DNA of 64,000 nt from Ceraceosorus guamensis (lineage: Eukaryota > Basidiomycota > Exobasidiomycetes > Ceraceosorales > Ceraceosoraceae), in the NCBI RefSeq assembly GCF_003144195.1, contig NW_020290048.1, forward strand, positions 1 through 64,000, in the 5' to 3' direction. Positions 35,425 to 47,209 of this stretch are shown in pieces (the stretch's first letter is position 1; the number at the start of each line of letters is the position of its first letter). Below the pieces are notes generated by a model. That model did no database searches. It worked only from the letters and a program-made list of their open reading frames with translations, and had not been told where the DNA came from. Position numbers and translations under genes: made by a program.

Positions 35425-36616
35425 AAGCAATCTTAGAATGTCACTACACTGCTCCTGCCTGCTCATCGACGCTTGTAGATCGAACTTCCTTGCGCGCCTG
35501 GGATGTCTTGAGCGCTCTTTCTGCATCACAGCGGGTCTCTTCTCGAATCTAGCTCGCCAGGCCTTACGGGGAAGAATGAAATTCCCTGGCTGCTTGCTTC
35601 GCGTCGCCGTACTTGTGGCCAGAGCTCGCGCTCTCCTCAGCGTCGACATGTCTCGCAGCACATTCGCATCCACCTGAGTCCGCCTGAGTCGTCGCTCTGT
35701 TTGCTGCGCAACCATCTTTGCGTACAACTTAGCTCAACGGCGATCGTAGCAAGACGCGATCCTGCAGTATAGATCGGCTGCTCACAGCTTTGAGAAAGCG
35801 TGAGTGTGGTCAAGGTGTACATCGAGCTTCAAGTCGACTACAGTCAAGTCAACGCGAGTCGAGCGTTTTTGAGTCAGAGTTGATGTGAGTTGAGAGGGAG
35901 TCAGAGTGGTGCTCATGATACGCCACGTGACACCGCGAAGTGTTCTTCCATGCGAAGTTCTGCGTGCAAGATGGAAATGCGCACACGCGTGCGTTTTGTG
36001 GTACCGCGGCAGCTGCAGCAGGAGGAGGCGCACGCGCGTGAGCTAGATTGATTGCATGAGGCAAACGCAATGTGACTATACGCGGCGAGGACTGTGCGTG
36101 CTTGCTGCTGATGCTGAATACCTGATGCGCTGCGAAGGAAGTAAGCGATGATGAGATTTGTGTAGTCACGAGGGCTGGTCGTCGCCTGGCTGGATCATGG
36201 ATCGTGGATCACGAATGACGAATGTGAATCAAGATGAGAGATCGATTGATGATGATGCATTTGTGAGGAAGTTCGATCTGACTCAAGACTGCATCTCGCA
36301 CCTTTCAGCGATCACCTCGTCCAAGCACTCATCCTAGAGACAGAATTCTCTCTTCTCCACCAAAAGCTCAACAGCCGACAAGCCGTTGCAGACTCACGCA
36401 TACACCTGCTTCTCATTCTTCTCACGCCGTCACATTCTCATCAGCCTCCCACCGCATCGCACTGCACTTGAGCCTTTGCTAGTCACAAACAACGTCGTGG
36501 GTGAGTGCAGTGGTTGTCATGTCTGTAGCGCAGCTGCAAAAGGGGCGCTGACCTTGGGGCCTGCGCGTTCGAAACCTCTTCGCAGCATATTCGCGGCTTA
36601 TTCTCAGCACAACATC
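35425..36616. other. Intergenic region upstream of the G3BP-like gene
   Basis: Contains the string series ggatcatggatcgtggatcacgaatgacgaatg (split: near 36190-36225) and a C/T/A-rich leader-like stretch from about 36300. A long minus-strand frame at 35134-35727 overlaps YIF1 exons and looks like a shadow. No supported gene. Confidence 0.55.
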
Positions 36617-38331
36617 ATGTCTTCCTCCACCGCTGTCGCCAATGGCAGCGCCGGTAACGGGGCACCAGCAGGTGGTGCTGCCGCGCCTGCCTCTTCGGGT
36701 ACCAAGCAGACCGTTCAGCCTTCCGAAGTTGGCTGGCTCTTCGTCCCTCAATACTACACCTTCCTGAACCAGAATCCGGAACGCTTGCACTGCTTCTACA
36801 CCAAGAAGAGTACACTCATTCACGGGAACGAGCTGGAGGAGGTGCAGCCTTGCTTTGGACAACAGGTGAGTGTTTCAGTGTCGTGCGACGCTGCACGCGA
36901 GCTGTGGAGACAGCAACTGTCTACCTTGGGAGCATCCTTGCCGCAGCTGGCATGGAAAGATCGCTACGTTGTGGACGAACTCGCACTGTTCGATGTTGGT
37001 GACGAGGCTCAAGCAGTATCAAAGCACTGACATCGACCATACCATCGTCTCAGGAAATTCACAACAAAATCTCTTCCTTGGGTTTCGAGGACTGCAAAGT
37101 CTACGTGTCCAACGTCGACTCTCAATCTTCCATCTCCGGCGGCATTGTCATTCAGGTTCTAGGCGAGCTATCGAACAAAAAGGGTCCGTGGCGCAAGTTC
37201 GCTCAGACTTTCTTTCTAGCGGAGCAACCCAATGGCTACTACGTCCTGAACGACATCTTCCGTTTCCTAAGCGAGGACGATGATGCTCGCGATGACATTG
37301 CACCCGAGGAAGCCGATGCTGTTGCTGCTCCCAACGGCGCCGTCTCTGCTGCTCCTGCCGAGGAGGCTGCTCAGCAATCGCCCGGAGATGCGCCGATTCC
37401 TGCCCCTGCAGCGGCAGTTTCCGAGCCCGCTGGCGAAGTAGAAGCTGAAGTGGCGGCTGTCGCTGCTGATGCTGCAGCTCCTGCAGTCGCTCCGGACACT
37501 GACGAGGCTGGCGCTGCCCCGGCCCCTCCACCTGCCGAGGGAGCTGGGGCAGAGGTAGGCATGGACTCTAAGGTGGCCACCGTCGAAGCCGAGGACGCAC
37601 CCGTCCAGCCGGCTGGCGTTGCTGCCGCTGAAGCTCAGCAGGAACAGCCGGTCGCCAGCGCTCCCATCGAACAGCAGACGGAGCCTGAGTCTGCGGAGAC
37701 TAAGCCTGCTGCGCCTTCCGCACCCAAGACCTGGGCCAATCTCGCTGCAGCCAACGTCAAAGGATGGGGGTCGACCGCTTCGGAGAGCCGCGGAGTCTCC
37801 ACTTCTCGACCTCCTGCCAACGTATCCACCCCTGCCACCGCCACGACCAACAACGCCCGACCTCAGGCTGCGAATGGCACCCGAACTTCTGGACAGCAGC
37901 CTGGCACCTCTGGTACCTCTGCTCCGCAGATCCATGGAGGCGTCTTCATAAAAAACGTAATTATGGATCAGATGCCCGAGGAGGGATTGCAAGCTGCGTT
38001 AGAGAAGCAATTCGGGCCTATGAGGGAGTGTCAAATCATCCCTTCGCGAGCTTGCGCTTTTGGAGAGTTTGTCAGCGCAGAGCAGGCACGTCGTGCCATC
38101 GCCATGAGCGTTCGCGTGTCGGAAGGAGGACAGGGCGGTGTGCCTGTGGGGAACAACGGCTGGACTGTCACTGTCGAGGAGAAACGCAAGGTAGGCGACA
38201 GACCTCCTCCCACCAATCGTGGTCCCATTCGCGGTACTGGACAAGGAGGTGATCGTGGTGGCTTCCGCGGCCGAGGAAGGGGAGGACCGTCCCGCGGGCG
38301 CGGGGGAGCGACGGCTGCTCAATCTGGATAA
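36617..38331 (+). CDS. G3BP/Nxt3-type protein: NTF2-like domain, RRM and RGG tail
   Basis: Exons 36617-36865 and 37054-38331; 508 residues. The NTF2-like domain covers about residues 36-155 (GWLFVPQYYTFLNQNPERLH, FVLxN-type end YYVLNDIFRFL). A long Ala/Pro/Glu-rich acidic linker follows, then an RRM (GGVFIKNVIMDQMPEEGLQA...RACAFGEFVSAEQARRAIA, about 395-465) and a C-terminal RGG region (GGFRGRGRGGPSRGRGG). This order is diagnostic of G3BP in animals, Nxt3 in fission yeast and Bre5 in budding yeast, which act in stress granules and as cofactor of a ubiquitin protease. Role in this fungus is inferred from the family. Convergent with FMP52. Confidence 0.93.
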
Positions 38332-39059
38332 AGTAAACGTTGCCGAGTTTGTCCGCTAGCACGCCGAGCGAGGACGTCTGACCTGGCGCAAAACAGCAGA
38401 CAAACGGCAACGACACTCCTAACCAGCACAACTATCGAAACGTTGCTTTGAAATTCAGGGCCTACAACGAAAACATGCCATCACTCAAACCTCGCATCGA
38501 GTCCTCCTTTGTCAACGAAAGACCGACTTAGCTTGATCTGCAACTCCCGACCACAGCTATGCCCCAAAATGACTATGCATCTTTCAAAATGCATCCTCCT
38601 CTTCATTCATTTGCTTTTACCAAAAAGCCCTTTCACCCCGCGTGACGTCGCTCGACTTAGTATCGCGCACCTCGCCATCCGTCTTGGTCATCTCCCTCCC
38701 TCTACTGTCGCGTCCCACAATCTGTCACGCTTCTCCGGGCGACCATCATTCGCATTCAGTAACAAGACTGCAATCGATGTCCTTGCACCAGATCTGCATC
38801 ACGTCTGGCACCACTAGAGTGAATGGATCATGGGCGCTAGATTGCTCGCTCGCAGTCTGCAAGGGTATGTGAATCACATGTTGAGTATCGGCTGGCTTGA
38901 GACACAGCTCGATCGGATGATCGCTTTGGCTCCTGAATTGTCGCATTGTGGTATCGGAGATCACTGCACTGCTGAACACAGCTGGAACGGGCACCGGCGT
39001 GACCATGTGTCTGGGTATCACGAGATGTTGCCTTTGGCTGCAGTGTCTAGTCCCATCCT
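38332..39059. other. Convergent intergenic region G3BP-like/FMP52
   Basis: 728 bp between two stop codons. Short frames only; no motif recognised. Confidence 0.55.
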
Positions 39060-40081
39060 CTACAGCAAGGACTTTCCGAGGCGCAAAGCTTCGCCGTTCG
39101 TCAGCACCGTGACAGCTGAGCCAGCAGGCCGCTTGAAGGCCTCCACGGGTGGGCTTCCGACCCCTTTGGCAGTAAGATCTGAGCTTCCTGCTTCACCCGC
39201 GAAGCGCATCGCTCGCGCTAGGATAGGCACCGGGATCTCGGCCCCGTCACTGAAGCGGGAGAGCACCTTTCCAGTAAGAGCCTACGCATGATGGAAGCTA
39301 CGGTGTCAGAAGGTCGGAAAGAATCATGCGCTTTAGCCTGCACACTGCACTCACACCGTATACAACTTCCAGAGGTCTCGTCTTGGGCCTCTGAGCTTGT
39401 GCGAGGAAGCCAGGTCTGAACAAGATCGTCTCGGAATACCCAGCGCTGGCGAGTCCCTCTTCCGTCTCTCCTTTGGAGCTGAGACAGTAGGGACCAAGAC
39501 TCGTCAGAGTTCGGCGCGAGCATAGCTTTGAGGAGACTCAGCAGGTGCTACTCACCGAGTGTACAAGAATCTGCTACCCGAATTGGCCATTTGAGAGGAG
39601 CAGTACACCACCTTGTTGCTGGAAGCTTTTTCGGGACTGGCAGCAGCGCGAGCAGCAGCCAAGACGTAGTCCTTGTCAATCTTCTCGAAAGCCTGAGCAG
39701 ATCCTGCAGCTCCGCGTGTCGTTCCGACTGAGAGGTGCATCGTGATTGGTTTCATTTCAGCTCGACACGTATCATTCCCCGCCGTCGATGATCCGCCGCT
39801 GAAAGGTCTCACTCACGGGTGATGAAGACTGCATCTGCCGCAATCTCCTTGACTCGCTTCACCTCTTCTTCATCCTTTGCCACCAGCTTGTCAAAGTCGA
39901 CGGTGTGAGTGATGAGCTTGGGATTGGGAGGTCCATCGGTAGCGCGACGCTGAAAGGAGTGGATCTTGTCAAAGGTGGGGGACTGCAGCAACGTCTCGAG
40001 CAAAGGTGTCCCCACAGCTCCTGTCGCTCCGAAGATGATGGCCGTCTTGCCCGTAGATGGCGCTGGAATTGCGTCCGCCAT
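39060..40081 (-). CDS. FMP52: Fmp52-like NAD(P)-binding short-chain oxidoreductase (HTATIP2 family)
   Basis: Exons (minus) 40081-39817, 39727-39556, 39478-39355, 39281-39060; 260 residues against about 230 in yeast. N-terminal Rossmann nucleotide motif FGATGAVG (from about residue 17); LGTTRGAAGS spans the exon 1-2 junction; YVLAAARAA and VVYCSSQMANSGSRFLYTRSKGETEEGL carry the family's conserved block including the lysine of YxxxK-like context; ILFRPGFLAQ follows, and the last exon (ALTGKVLSRFSD, IPVPILARAM) is typical. Yeast Fmp52 is a mitochondrial outer-membrane/ER protein of unknown substrate; human HTATIP2 is a related oxidoreductase. Substrate unknown here. Confidence 0.92.
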
Positions 40082-42030
40082 GGTGAAATGAGCCTCGCGT
40101 TGAATAAGGAAGCAGACCACGGATGGAGGTGGGGAGGGGAGATATTACAAAGCTAGATGTGTTTAGGCAAGATCAAATTGATGTGCTTGTCATATCTTTC
40201 TTGAATCTCTTTGAATCAGGATCCGCCTGGGCACTTTCAAGACTCTCCGCGGAGATACGCGCGATCAATATTCAGATTATTCTTGATTCGGTGACAACGG
40301 CATCCATGCTGAACGAACCAAAATGCGCCGTATAAATCAAGATTCATTGAGATTTTGATTGACAGAATTTGCCGAGCGGCTGCACGGTGCATGCAGACGT
40401 ATGGTCACGGGACCCTTTGCTCGCGACGACCGACTTACCCGCGTTCGCGTGTACATGGGTGACAGAGTCAAGAGTCTAGGTTGCTTGGAAGCCTGCCAGA
40501 CATCTATCTATGTGCGTCACACTCGTGACTCTTGACTCTTGACTCATCAGACTGGCGTGCGTCATCCAATCACGTGAATTGCGACCATGTGGCTTTCGCT
40601 GCCCCACATCTCGGTTCGGCGCGCTCTCGGAGTCGCGCATCCATCCCATCACCTCCCGCGCGCGTCGGCAATTTCGACCGCGAGGGAGACGCGCCGCAAG
40701 CACGCTCACGCAGACGCCAGGCCGCAAGTTGATCCCCCGGCCCTCAGCAGCTGCGCGTCGCGGTTGAGTGCGGCGCTCCAACGCGCGTATAGGTACGAGG
40801 TGTCGAGTCTGTCGACTCACGACTGCTGCGCCCATACAGAGAGCTGCAGCAGCATCGACTTGGGTGAGCCTGGCGTCGGCCCATGCAGAACGCGCTTGAT
40901 TTGTCCGCCCCAACGTACAGAAACGGGCACCCAGCCTCACTCAGACAGTCGGTGAACTCAGCAGTACGTACACTGTGACTCACAATTCGTAGTGACTGCA
41001 TGAGTACCGCGTACAGTCGAGAGGCCTGTGCAGCAGCTGCACCAAAGCCAAAAGAAAAAGTAAAGCTCAAGCCTGCCTCGTTGCCTATATAGCTGCGTGG
41101 AGCATGCGCAGCATGGCTATTTACCACGCCGCGAGAAAAAAGCGGCAGCCACACGAAGCAAGGCAGGGGGCGTGGGCGAAGGTGCAGCCCAGCCCAGCAT
41201 GTGTGACTGTAGTGTACCCACGGCTGACACCAATGTTCCATCTATCCAAAGCTGAGCTCGTCCGTCGCCTTGGCGGTCTGGCACGTACGTGTGATTCTCA
41301 AGTGACGTGTCAAATCAAGTCGTATCTTGCTCAAATCACGAATGAGGGTGTTTCATGACAGCGTGCGAAACCGAATCGGTCCGCCATTGGACAGCAAGTT
41401 CGCGCTGCATGCTTATTCGTCAATAAGTCGCTTTGACAGGACTTGGTGCGTGTGATGCGCGGTGCTGTGCTGTGCTGCTCGACCTCTTGGGCATGGCTGC
41501 ATGTCCGCGCAGCGTCGCATACATGCGCGGCAAAACGTGAGCCGACAAGGAGGGCGGATTGATTGATGAGAACATGCTGACGGTGACCGGTGCTGCTGAA
41601 TTCACGATTTCTGTTTCCCAGCAACATCATCGCGATCGTGATTCGGTAGAGACACCATCAGATTCGCTCCATCATCCCACCACAAACTCGACTCGGATGA
41701 CTCATCTCTTATCTCTCATCCACTGATAATTAGTCCATTATCACACACGCGCCCTCATTTCACAGCCGTAGCTCGGACCAGACCATTCGCGTAGTGACGC
41801 CTCCAGCGACGTCATTCGAGGCACCAGGAGGCGAGCGTGAGGTGTGGATCCTCAGCTTCCATCCGTCGGCATATTGGCTACTCAGTCTCTACGTAGCCCC
41901 CCGCTTTGCCTTTGGCAAAAAAAATCAAAATCAGGAGCGCATACAGTCACCTCCCTATCAATATAGGCCTCCTGCACAACGAGGCTAGGACATCCCACAG
42001 GTGTGGGCCCCCGCCATACCCTTCGGCAAC
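40082..42030. other. Divergent intergenic region FMP52/SPT23
   Basis: About 1.9 kb. Rich in the dispersed string, including a tandem actcgtgactcttgactc at about 40521-40540, and copies near 40460, 40810, 40975, 41605 and 41635. TATA-like CTATATAG near 41085. A possible acceptor (cccacag) at 42000 would fit a 5' leader intron of SPT23. No supported gene. Confidence 0.5.
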
Positions 42031-45000
42031 ATGGTCGCGGCCGTCCACAACAGCATAAACCCACAACGTCTCCCTCAGCCAGACAGGAGCGACGCTGCAA
42101 GCACATCCTCAGCCGACGCCGATACACCTCCGAGCTTGACGAACAGCGGAGACTCGCCTCATTCCATGTCTGATCACTCATCGCCGTCTTCGCAGCAGCA
42201 ACAGCTGCAGTACACCGATGCTGTTACCACACCCGTCTCCTTTAGCAGTGCTTTATCAGCCAAGAGTCCCGACACGGAGGTCGGCGTCCGTGGCGAAACC
42301 TCGGAGCGTGTGCCTTGGGACGTCGATGCTGCCCAAGATCAGCAAAGCTTGCATTTGACTGGCAATTGGGACGAGCAAGTGGCAGATGCAGCTCCAATGA
42401 TGCCGGCCCGCTCTGCTGCTGCTGAAGCACATAACAGCAATGTCACCTCAAATGCTGCGTCGAACCGCAGCATCGCTGCGACCGAGTCGTTCAATCCTTA
42501 CTCATGGGGTGCGATGGCCGCAAACAATTTCTCCATCCCCGGTGTAGACGTCGGCAAAGAGGTGCAGCGAGCATTGACTAGGGGCGGCGGCGCGAATGCT
42601 CGCATGTCTGGGAATTCTATGGACGGCAATGACTTTGGCAACGACGCCTCCAGTGCCACCGCTAGCGGCGTGCCGTCGGACGACATGTTCGACTCTTTAA
42701 TTCAAGAGGACAGCTTTGGGTAAGTCCTTGAGCAACGTGTCTCTAATCATGTGAACCTATACGCTGACGACACAACTCTTGCCTGTCCTGGCGTCTGAAG
42801 GCCCTCTTCCGCTGCGGCCTCAGATCGCGATGAAGACTCTCCTGCGTCATCCACACAGCCTCTTGCCGCGGATTTCAGCAAGCTGGCCGTGCCTCACAAC
42901 GTTGAGTCCCAGCAGTCGGCCAACATCAAGCAGGACGTCACCATGGATGTCGGTTCTTCCGAGGCGACGTCTTCCGTCCCGTCTGCGGTCCACATCGGGC
43001 ACGGATCGAGCGCCACTTCTGTGCGGTCTGGCGCTGCAAAAGCTCAGTCCAGCAATAATCTCGCACATCAGTCAGACGACACCATCAGTCGCTCCGCCAC
43101 CACTGTCGTCACTCCTCCAGTCCAGGCGCTGCACAACCTGCAGGTGCATGTCCACGGCATTCCTCTGTCTGGTGCAAAGTCTCGTGTCGAAACCCAAATT
43201 CGCGCTCGCATCGAGCTCGTCCGTCCTGCAAACCCGTCGATCAATGGCGCGTCTGCTTCACAATTGGCGGCGAATGCCGACCGTTCCAGCTCGAGTCCCT
43301 GGGAAGCTATCGGTTCCTTCTCTCACATCAAGTTGCCTCCACACAGCAGCACTAAAAGGAAATCGAAGAAGCCCAAAGTGGGCTCAATAGTACCGGAACG
43401 CACGCTGTTCGTAGATGCAACCGTAGTGAATGCAACACCACCGCATAACCGCGTCTTTGTTTGCAAAGGTTGTAGGATGAGAGAGAGGAAACGTGCTCTG
43501 CGCAAAAAGGAAGGATTGGACCACACACCGACCGAGGAAGATATGCTACGACTGGGCGTCGATCCTCAAGCCGAAGGCGCAATCGAATTGGCAGCACAGA
43601 GACTCGACGAGGAAGAGAAGCAGCGCATTGTCCTTTTCAACTGCGGCGAATACGTCGACTTTGCAGAGGGCAACTGTGTTCTGCCGACCCGCATCACATG
43701 TTACTGCCGCCATCACAACGAGAAGATTGGCTTTTGCATCATCTTTACGATGCGCGACTGGCAAGGCAATGTGATCGCGACCGGTTCCACCCCTCCCATT
43801 CTGATCACTGACGATCACAAGTCTGCCGCTGCTCACCAAGCTGCAGCTGCAGCGGCGGCGGCAGCAGCTGCTGCTGCTCCACACGAGGCCAAACGTAGTG
43901 CAGCCCAAAGCTCGCACGCGTCGGCGCGGTCTGGTCCGATCAAGCAAGTTGATGGTTCACGAACAAGTCGCGGACCATCCGCGGATGCCGACGTTGCGAA
44001 CGAAACATCCAAGCCCAGCGCATCGTCTCGCAAAGCCGGACGCGCCAAGCCGTACGGTGATACAAAGGATCGAGCTGGTCGTCGATCTACCAACAGCAGC
44101 GCCAACGGAGCAAATTTGTCGATGACCCCTTCGCGAGCTTCTCAAGATCTTGCGCTTGCAGAGACGCCATGGGCGAACGGTGCCGCTTTGGGCATCAGTC
44201 GCGGAAGCAGTCGCAACGGTCTGCGTACTCCTCACGAAGCATCGTCACCGAGTGCTGGAAGTCATTTGAGCGTTGCCTCACCTTCTGCTGCGTGGCAAGC
44301 TGCCGATCAAGGCTCGTTGTCCCCAGCTACGCTTGCCACTGTACCTCAAAGTACACCTGCTTTCGACTTCGAGCGCTTCTTCAGGGATGCTGCATCGGGC
44401 AGAGGCGGAGACTCGCTCATGGCGCTCGCCGCAAGCTCCATTGGGGCTCAGCATGCTGGACAAACAATGCAGAATCAGCAAGCGTTTGCATCTCAAATGC
44501 CTTTGGATTCACAATTCGCTCAGCCCCATGTGAACAATGCGTTACAGCAATATCCTACCGGCATGATCAGCCCAAATGGTGCGGCCTCCACTGCGTCTTC
44601 GGGTGGCTTCATGCCGAATGCGCAAGCTGCACCTCAGCAGGGTCCCCTAAACACTCAAGCTCCCAGTCGGCTTTTGCCCAGCATCTCGAAACTCATTCCA
44701 GGTGAAGGTCCTACGAGCGGGGGTATCGAAGTAACTATTCTCGGAGAAAACTTTACCGACGGTCTCATCTGCGTGTTTGGCGACGTGCCAGCTACCAACA
44801 CTCGGGTGTGGGCTTCCAACACGCTGGTCTGCGTTCTGCCCCCGAGCTGCAGTCCAGGCCCTGTGGTAGTCGACATCAAGGGCGGGCCACCTCCGTCTGC
44901 GGCAGACCTTGCACAGCAGCAGCATCGCGCGCTTCAGCTCTTCACCTACATCGACACCACGGATCGCGCCCTCATGGAGCTCGCTTTGCAGGTCGTTGGC

Positions 45001-46788
45001 TTGCAGATGACTGGCCAGATGCAGTCTGCCCGCGACGTAGCCATGCGTGTCGTCGGATCAGGCGCCACCAGTGGGCAGCAGTCAGGCCAGAGTGGCCAGC
45101 AGCAGCACTTTTCCAACCAGGGAGGGCAGCAGCGCTCGCAAGAAGCCAGGAATGCTGTGGCCGGCTTGTTCACTGCAGGGCTCGCTTCAACTCATGGTGG
45201 AAACGGAGACTCGCAATCCTTCCAAGATAGCGTCATGAAGTTTTTGACGCTGTTAGATGTCGATACTGCGGACGAAGGTGCTGAGGCAGACTCTGCACCT
45301 CGCAGAGACGCTATCCGCCTCGCGAATAGCCAAGGCCACACATTGCTTCACCTTGCTGTGATGCTCGGCTTCCATCGACTGGCGCTCGCCCTGCTGGAGC
45401 GCGGGTGCCCTCCCAACGCTCGCGATCACAATGGCTTTGCGCCGCTGCATTTCGCTGCGCTATCCGGTCGCATGACAATCGCCCGCATGCTTCTGGCTCA
45501 CGGTGCGCGAAGCGACCTGCGAAACGCTACGGGCCGGCTCCCGATCGACATCGCGCACGAGCGTGAGGAGATCGACGTGGAGACGCTTCTTGACGAGCAT
45601 GCACAAAGGGTGTGCGCCGAGGATCACACAGCGGGTGTGGCTGTGCCAGACTCTGGTGTGTCCGTCAGCGACGATGAGATTCAGAGCGAGGAAGATGAGG
45701 AGGTCGATGACGACAACATCAGCACGACCGTCGACGAGTCTGGCGTCTTCACCACTAGTGATGACGACGACTCTGCAGATAATGACAGCGACGCTGAGGA
45801 AGCGGTGCCGGCTCACGTCGCTTCCGATATCAGCAACGCGCGCGGCATCCAAGGCCCCGCTCCTGCAGCTGTAAATGCACCCGCGACGGGCGAAGATCCT
45901 GGGCAGCTGGGCCTTCGGGGCATGGTCGGAAATGGTCTCGGCGACCTTGCACAAAGACTGCAATTGGCTGGAATGGTGCCGGCTTTGCTCAATGGCAACA
46001 GCTTTGTGCCATGGTCGAATTCTGCTCCCCGTCAAGGTAGTGTCCACACCACTGGGGGCCCACGCCAGGGCGAGGCCAGCACCTCAAACAGTCCGATTCT
46101 CAACGAGGAGCACGAACAGGAGCGGCATCGGCTAGTCTCTATGCTACGAAGCATTATCGAGGAGTCCGCCCTTTGGATCAACCCATTGTATTCGCCACCG
46201 CCGCCCACGTATGAGTCGACATTAGCAGACGCAGATTCTGCTGCCTCAGCGGGGACCTCTTCGAAGGCGAGCGAGGCGCGTGCGGAGGCCAAGGCTACGC
46301 AAGCTTCTTCTGAACACCCGCAACCAAGCAGCTCGGCACTTGCACCAGCAACGACAACAGCACACGCCGCCGTTACGAACTCGTCCGAGAAGGACGTGAG
46401 CGAGTCCGTCGCTACCTCTGGCACAGTCACGCCCCGAGCTGTTGATGTCTCATCGCAGACCGAGAGCAAGCTGCAGCGCAGGGCAACAAGGAACGCGGAC
46501 GCTGACGCATCCATCACTACAACGACCAAGACCAAAACGCGCTCAAGGACAACTTCTCTGCGGCGCACGCCCACCTTGCAGGACGATCCCATGCTACTGT
46601 ACTTCTGGCTTCCAGCCCTCGTCGTTGTCCTTTTGATCCTCTTCTTTGCTTCGACCGACTCGGTCCTTTCTTGGCGCGACTTGGCCTCGTACATGCCCTC
46701 TGTGCCTGCTAAGGATGGTCACTCACATGGCGCCGCGACAACTCTGGCTGCCCCCATAGCGAGAATCGCTGCACGCATTGGCCTGTGA
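42031..46788 (+). CDS. SPT23: Spt23/Mga2-type membrane-tethered transcription factor
   Basis: ER-anchored regulator of fatty-acid desaturase genes in yeast, released by Rsp5 ubiquitination and proteasome processing. Exons 42031-42719 and 42801-46788; 1558 residues, larger than yeast Spt23/Mga2 (about 1100). Order: Ser/Ala-rich N-terminus; conserved block LHNLQVHVHGIPLSGAKSRVE with FVCKGCRMRERKR; a poly-Ala run (about 43836-43875); IPT/TIG domain (PSISKLIPGEGPTSGGIEVTI, about nt 44680-44880); ankyrin repeats (GHTLLHLAVMLGFHRLALALL, then GFAPLHFAALSGRM; nt 45330-45560); acidic stretch; PPTY motif (46201-46212); one C-terminal membrane anchor (LLYFWLPALVVVLLILFFA, nt 46590-46650). The start at 42031 is the first ATG; a GTG-led in-frame segment before it looks like leader. 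Confidence 0.93.
46201..46212 (+). other. PPxY motif codons (PPTY) in SPT23
   Basis: The codons give SPPPPTYES between the ankyrin region and the membrane anchor. PPxY is the binding motif for WW domains of Nedd4/Rsp5-type ubiquitin ligases. Yeast Spt23/Mga2 recruit Rsp5 through an LPKY motif, so this could be the equivalent site; that use is inference. Confidence 0.6.
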
Positions 46789-47209
46789 GGCTCTACTTTC
46801 CTCCTGCCGCGCCGCTTTGTACGACTTTGCCCCCCTTTTGTTTCCCACTCGCTCTGACCTTTGCTCATCCTTGCCCGCTTCGATGTATGCAGCAAAGCCC
46901 GCATCAGACTTTACATTGGAGCCATGCGACTCGCCTATGCTTTCTCAACATGTACTCTTTTTTCGCTTCCCAACGTTTCCCTGCAAAGGCCCCAAGAATC
47001 TCCTTAACGTATGATCAAATCATGGATGAAATTGGCAAGTGTACAATGCTCTCGGATGAATCGGAATTCGTCATCAACGTACTTTGGCGACGCGAGCAGA
47101 CAAGCGAACCACGTTGACAGAGGCGAATGAGTGACCGCGTCGCGTAACTTTGGGCATATGGTTGGGAGCGAGAAGGGGGGGAAAGAGGGGAGAGAGTTTC
47201 AAGAGAGTT
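46789..47209. other. Convergent intergenic region SPT23/CAC2
   Basis: 421 bp between stop codons. Nothing recognised beyond a purine-rich patch at about 47165-47205. Confidence 0.5.

Noticed and set aside
35134-35727. 197-codon minus-strand frame near the end of YIF1
   Set aside because: Overlaps YIF1 exons 4-5 on the opposite strand, is rich in Arg as antisense frames often are, and has no recognisable family or splice pattern.
40744-41241. 165-codon minus-strand frame between FMP52 and SPT23
   Set aside because: Cys/His/Ser-rich without family resemblance, crosses several copies of the dispersed motif, and lies in promoter-like DNA.
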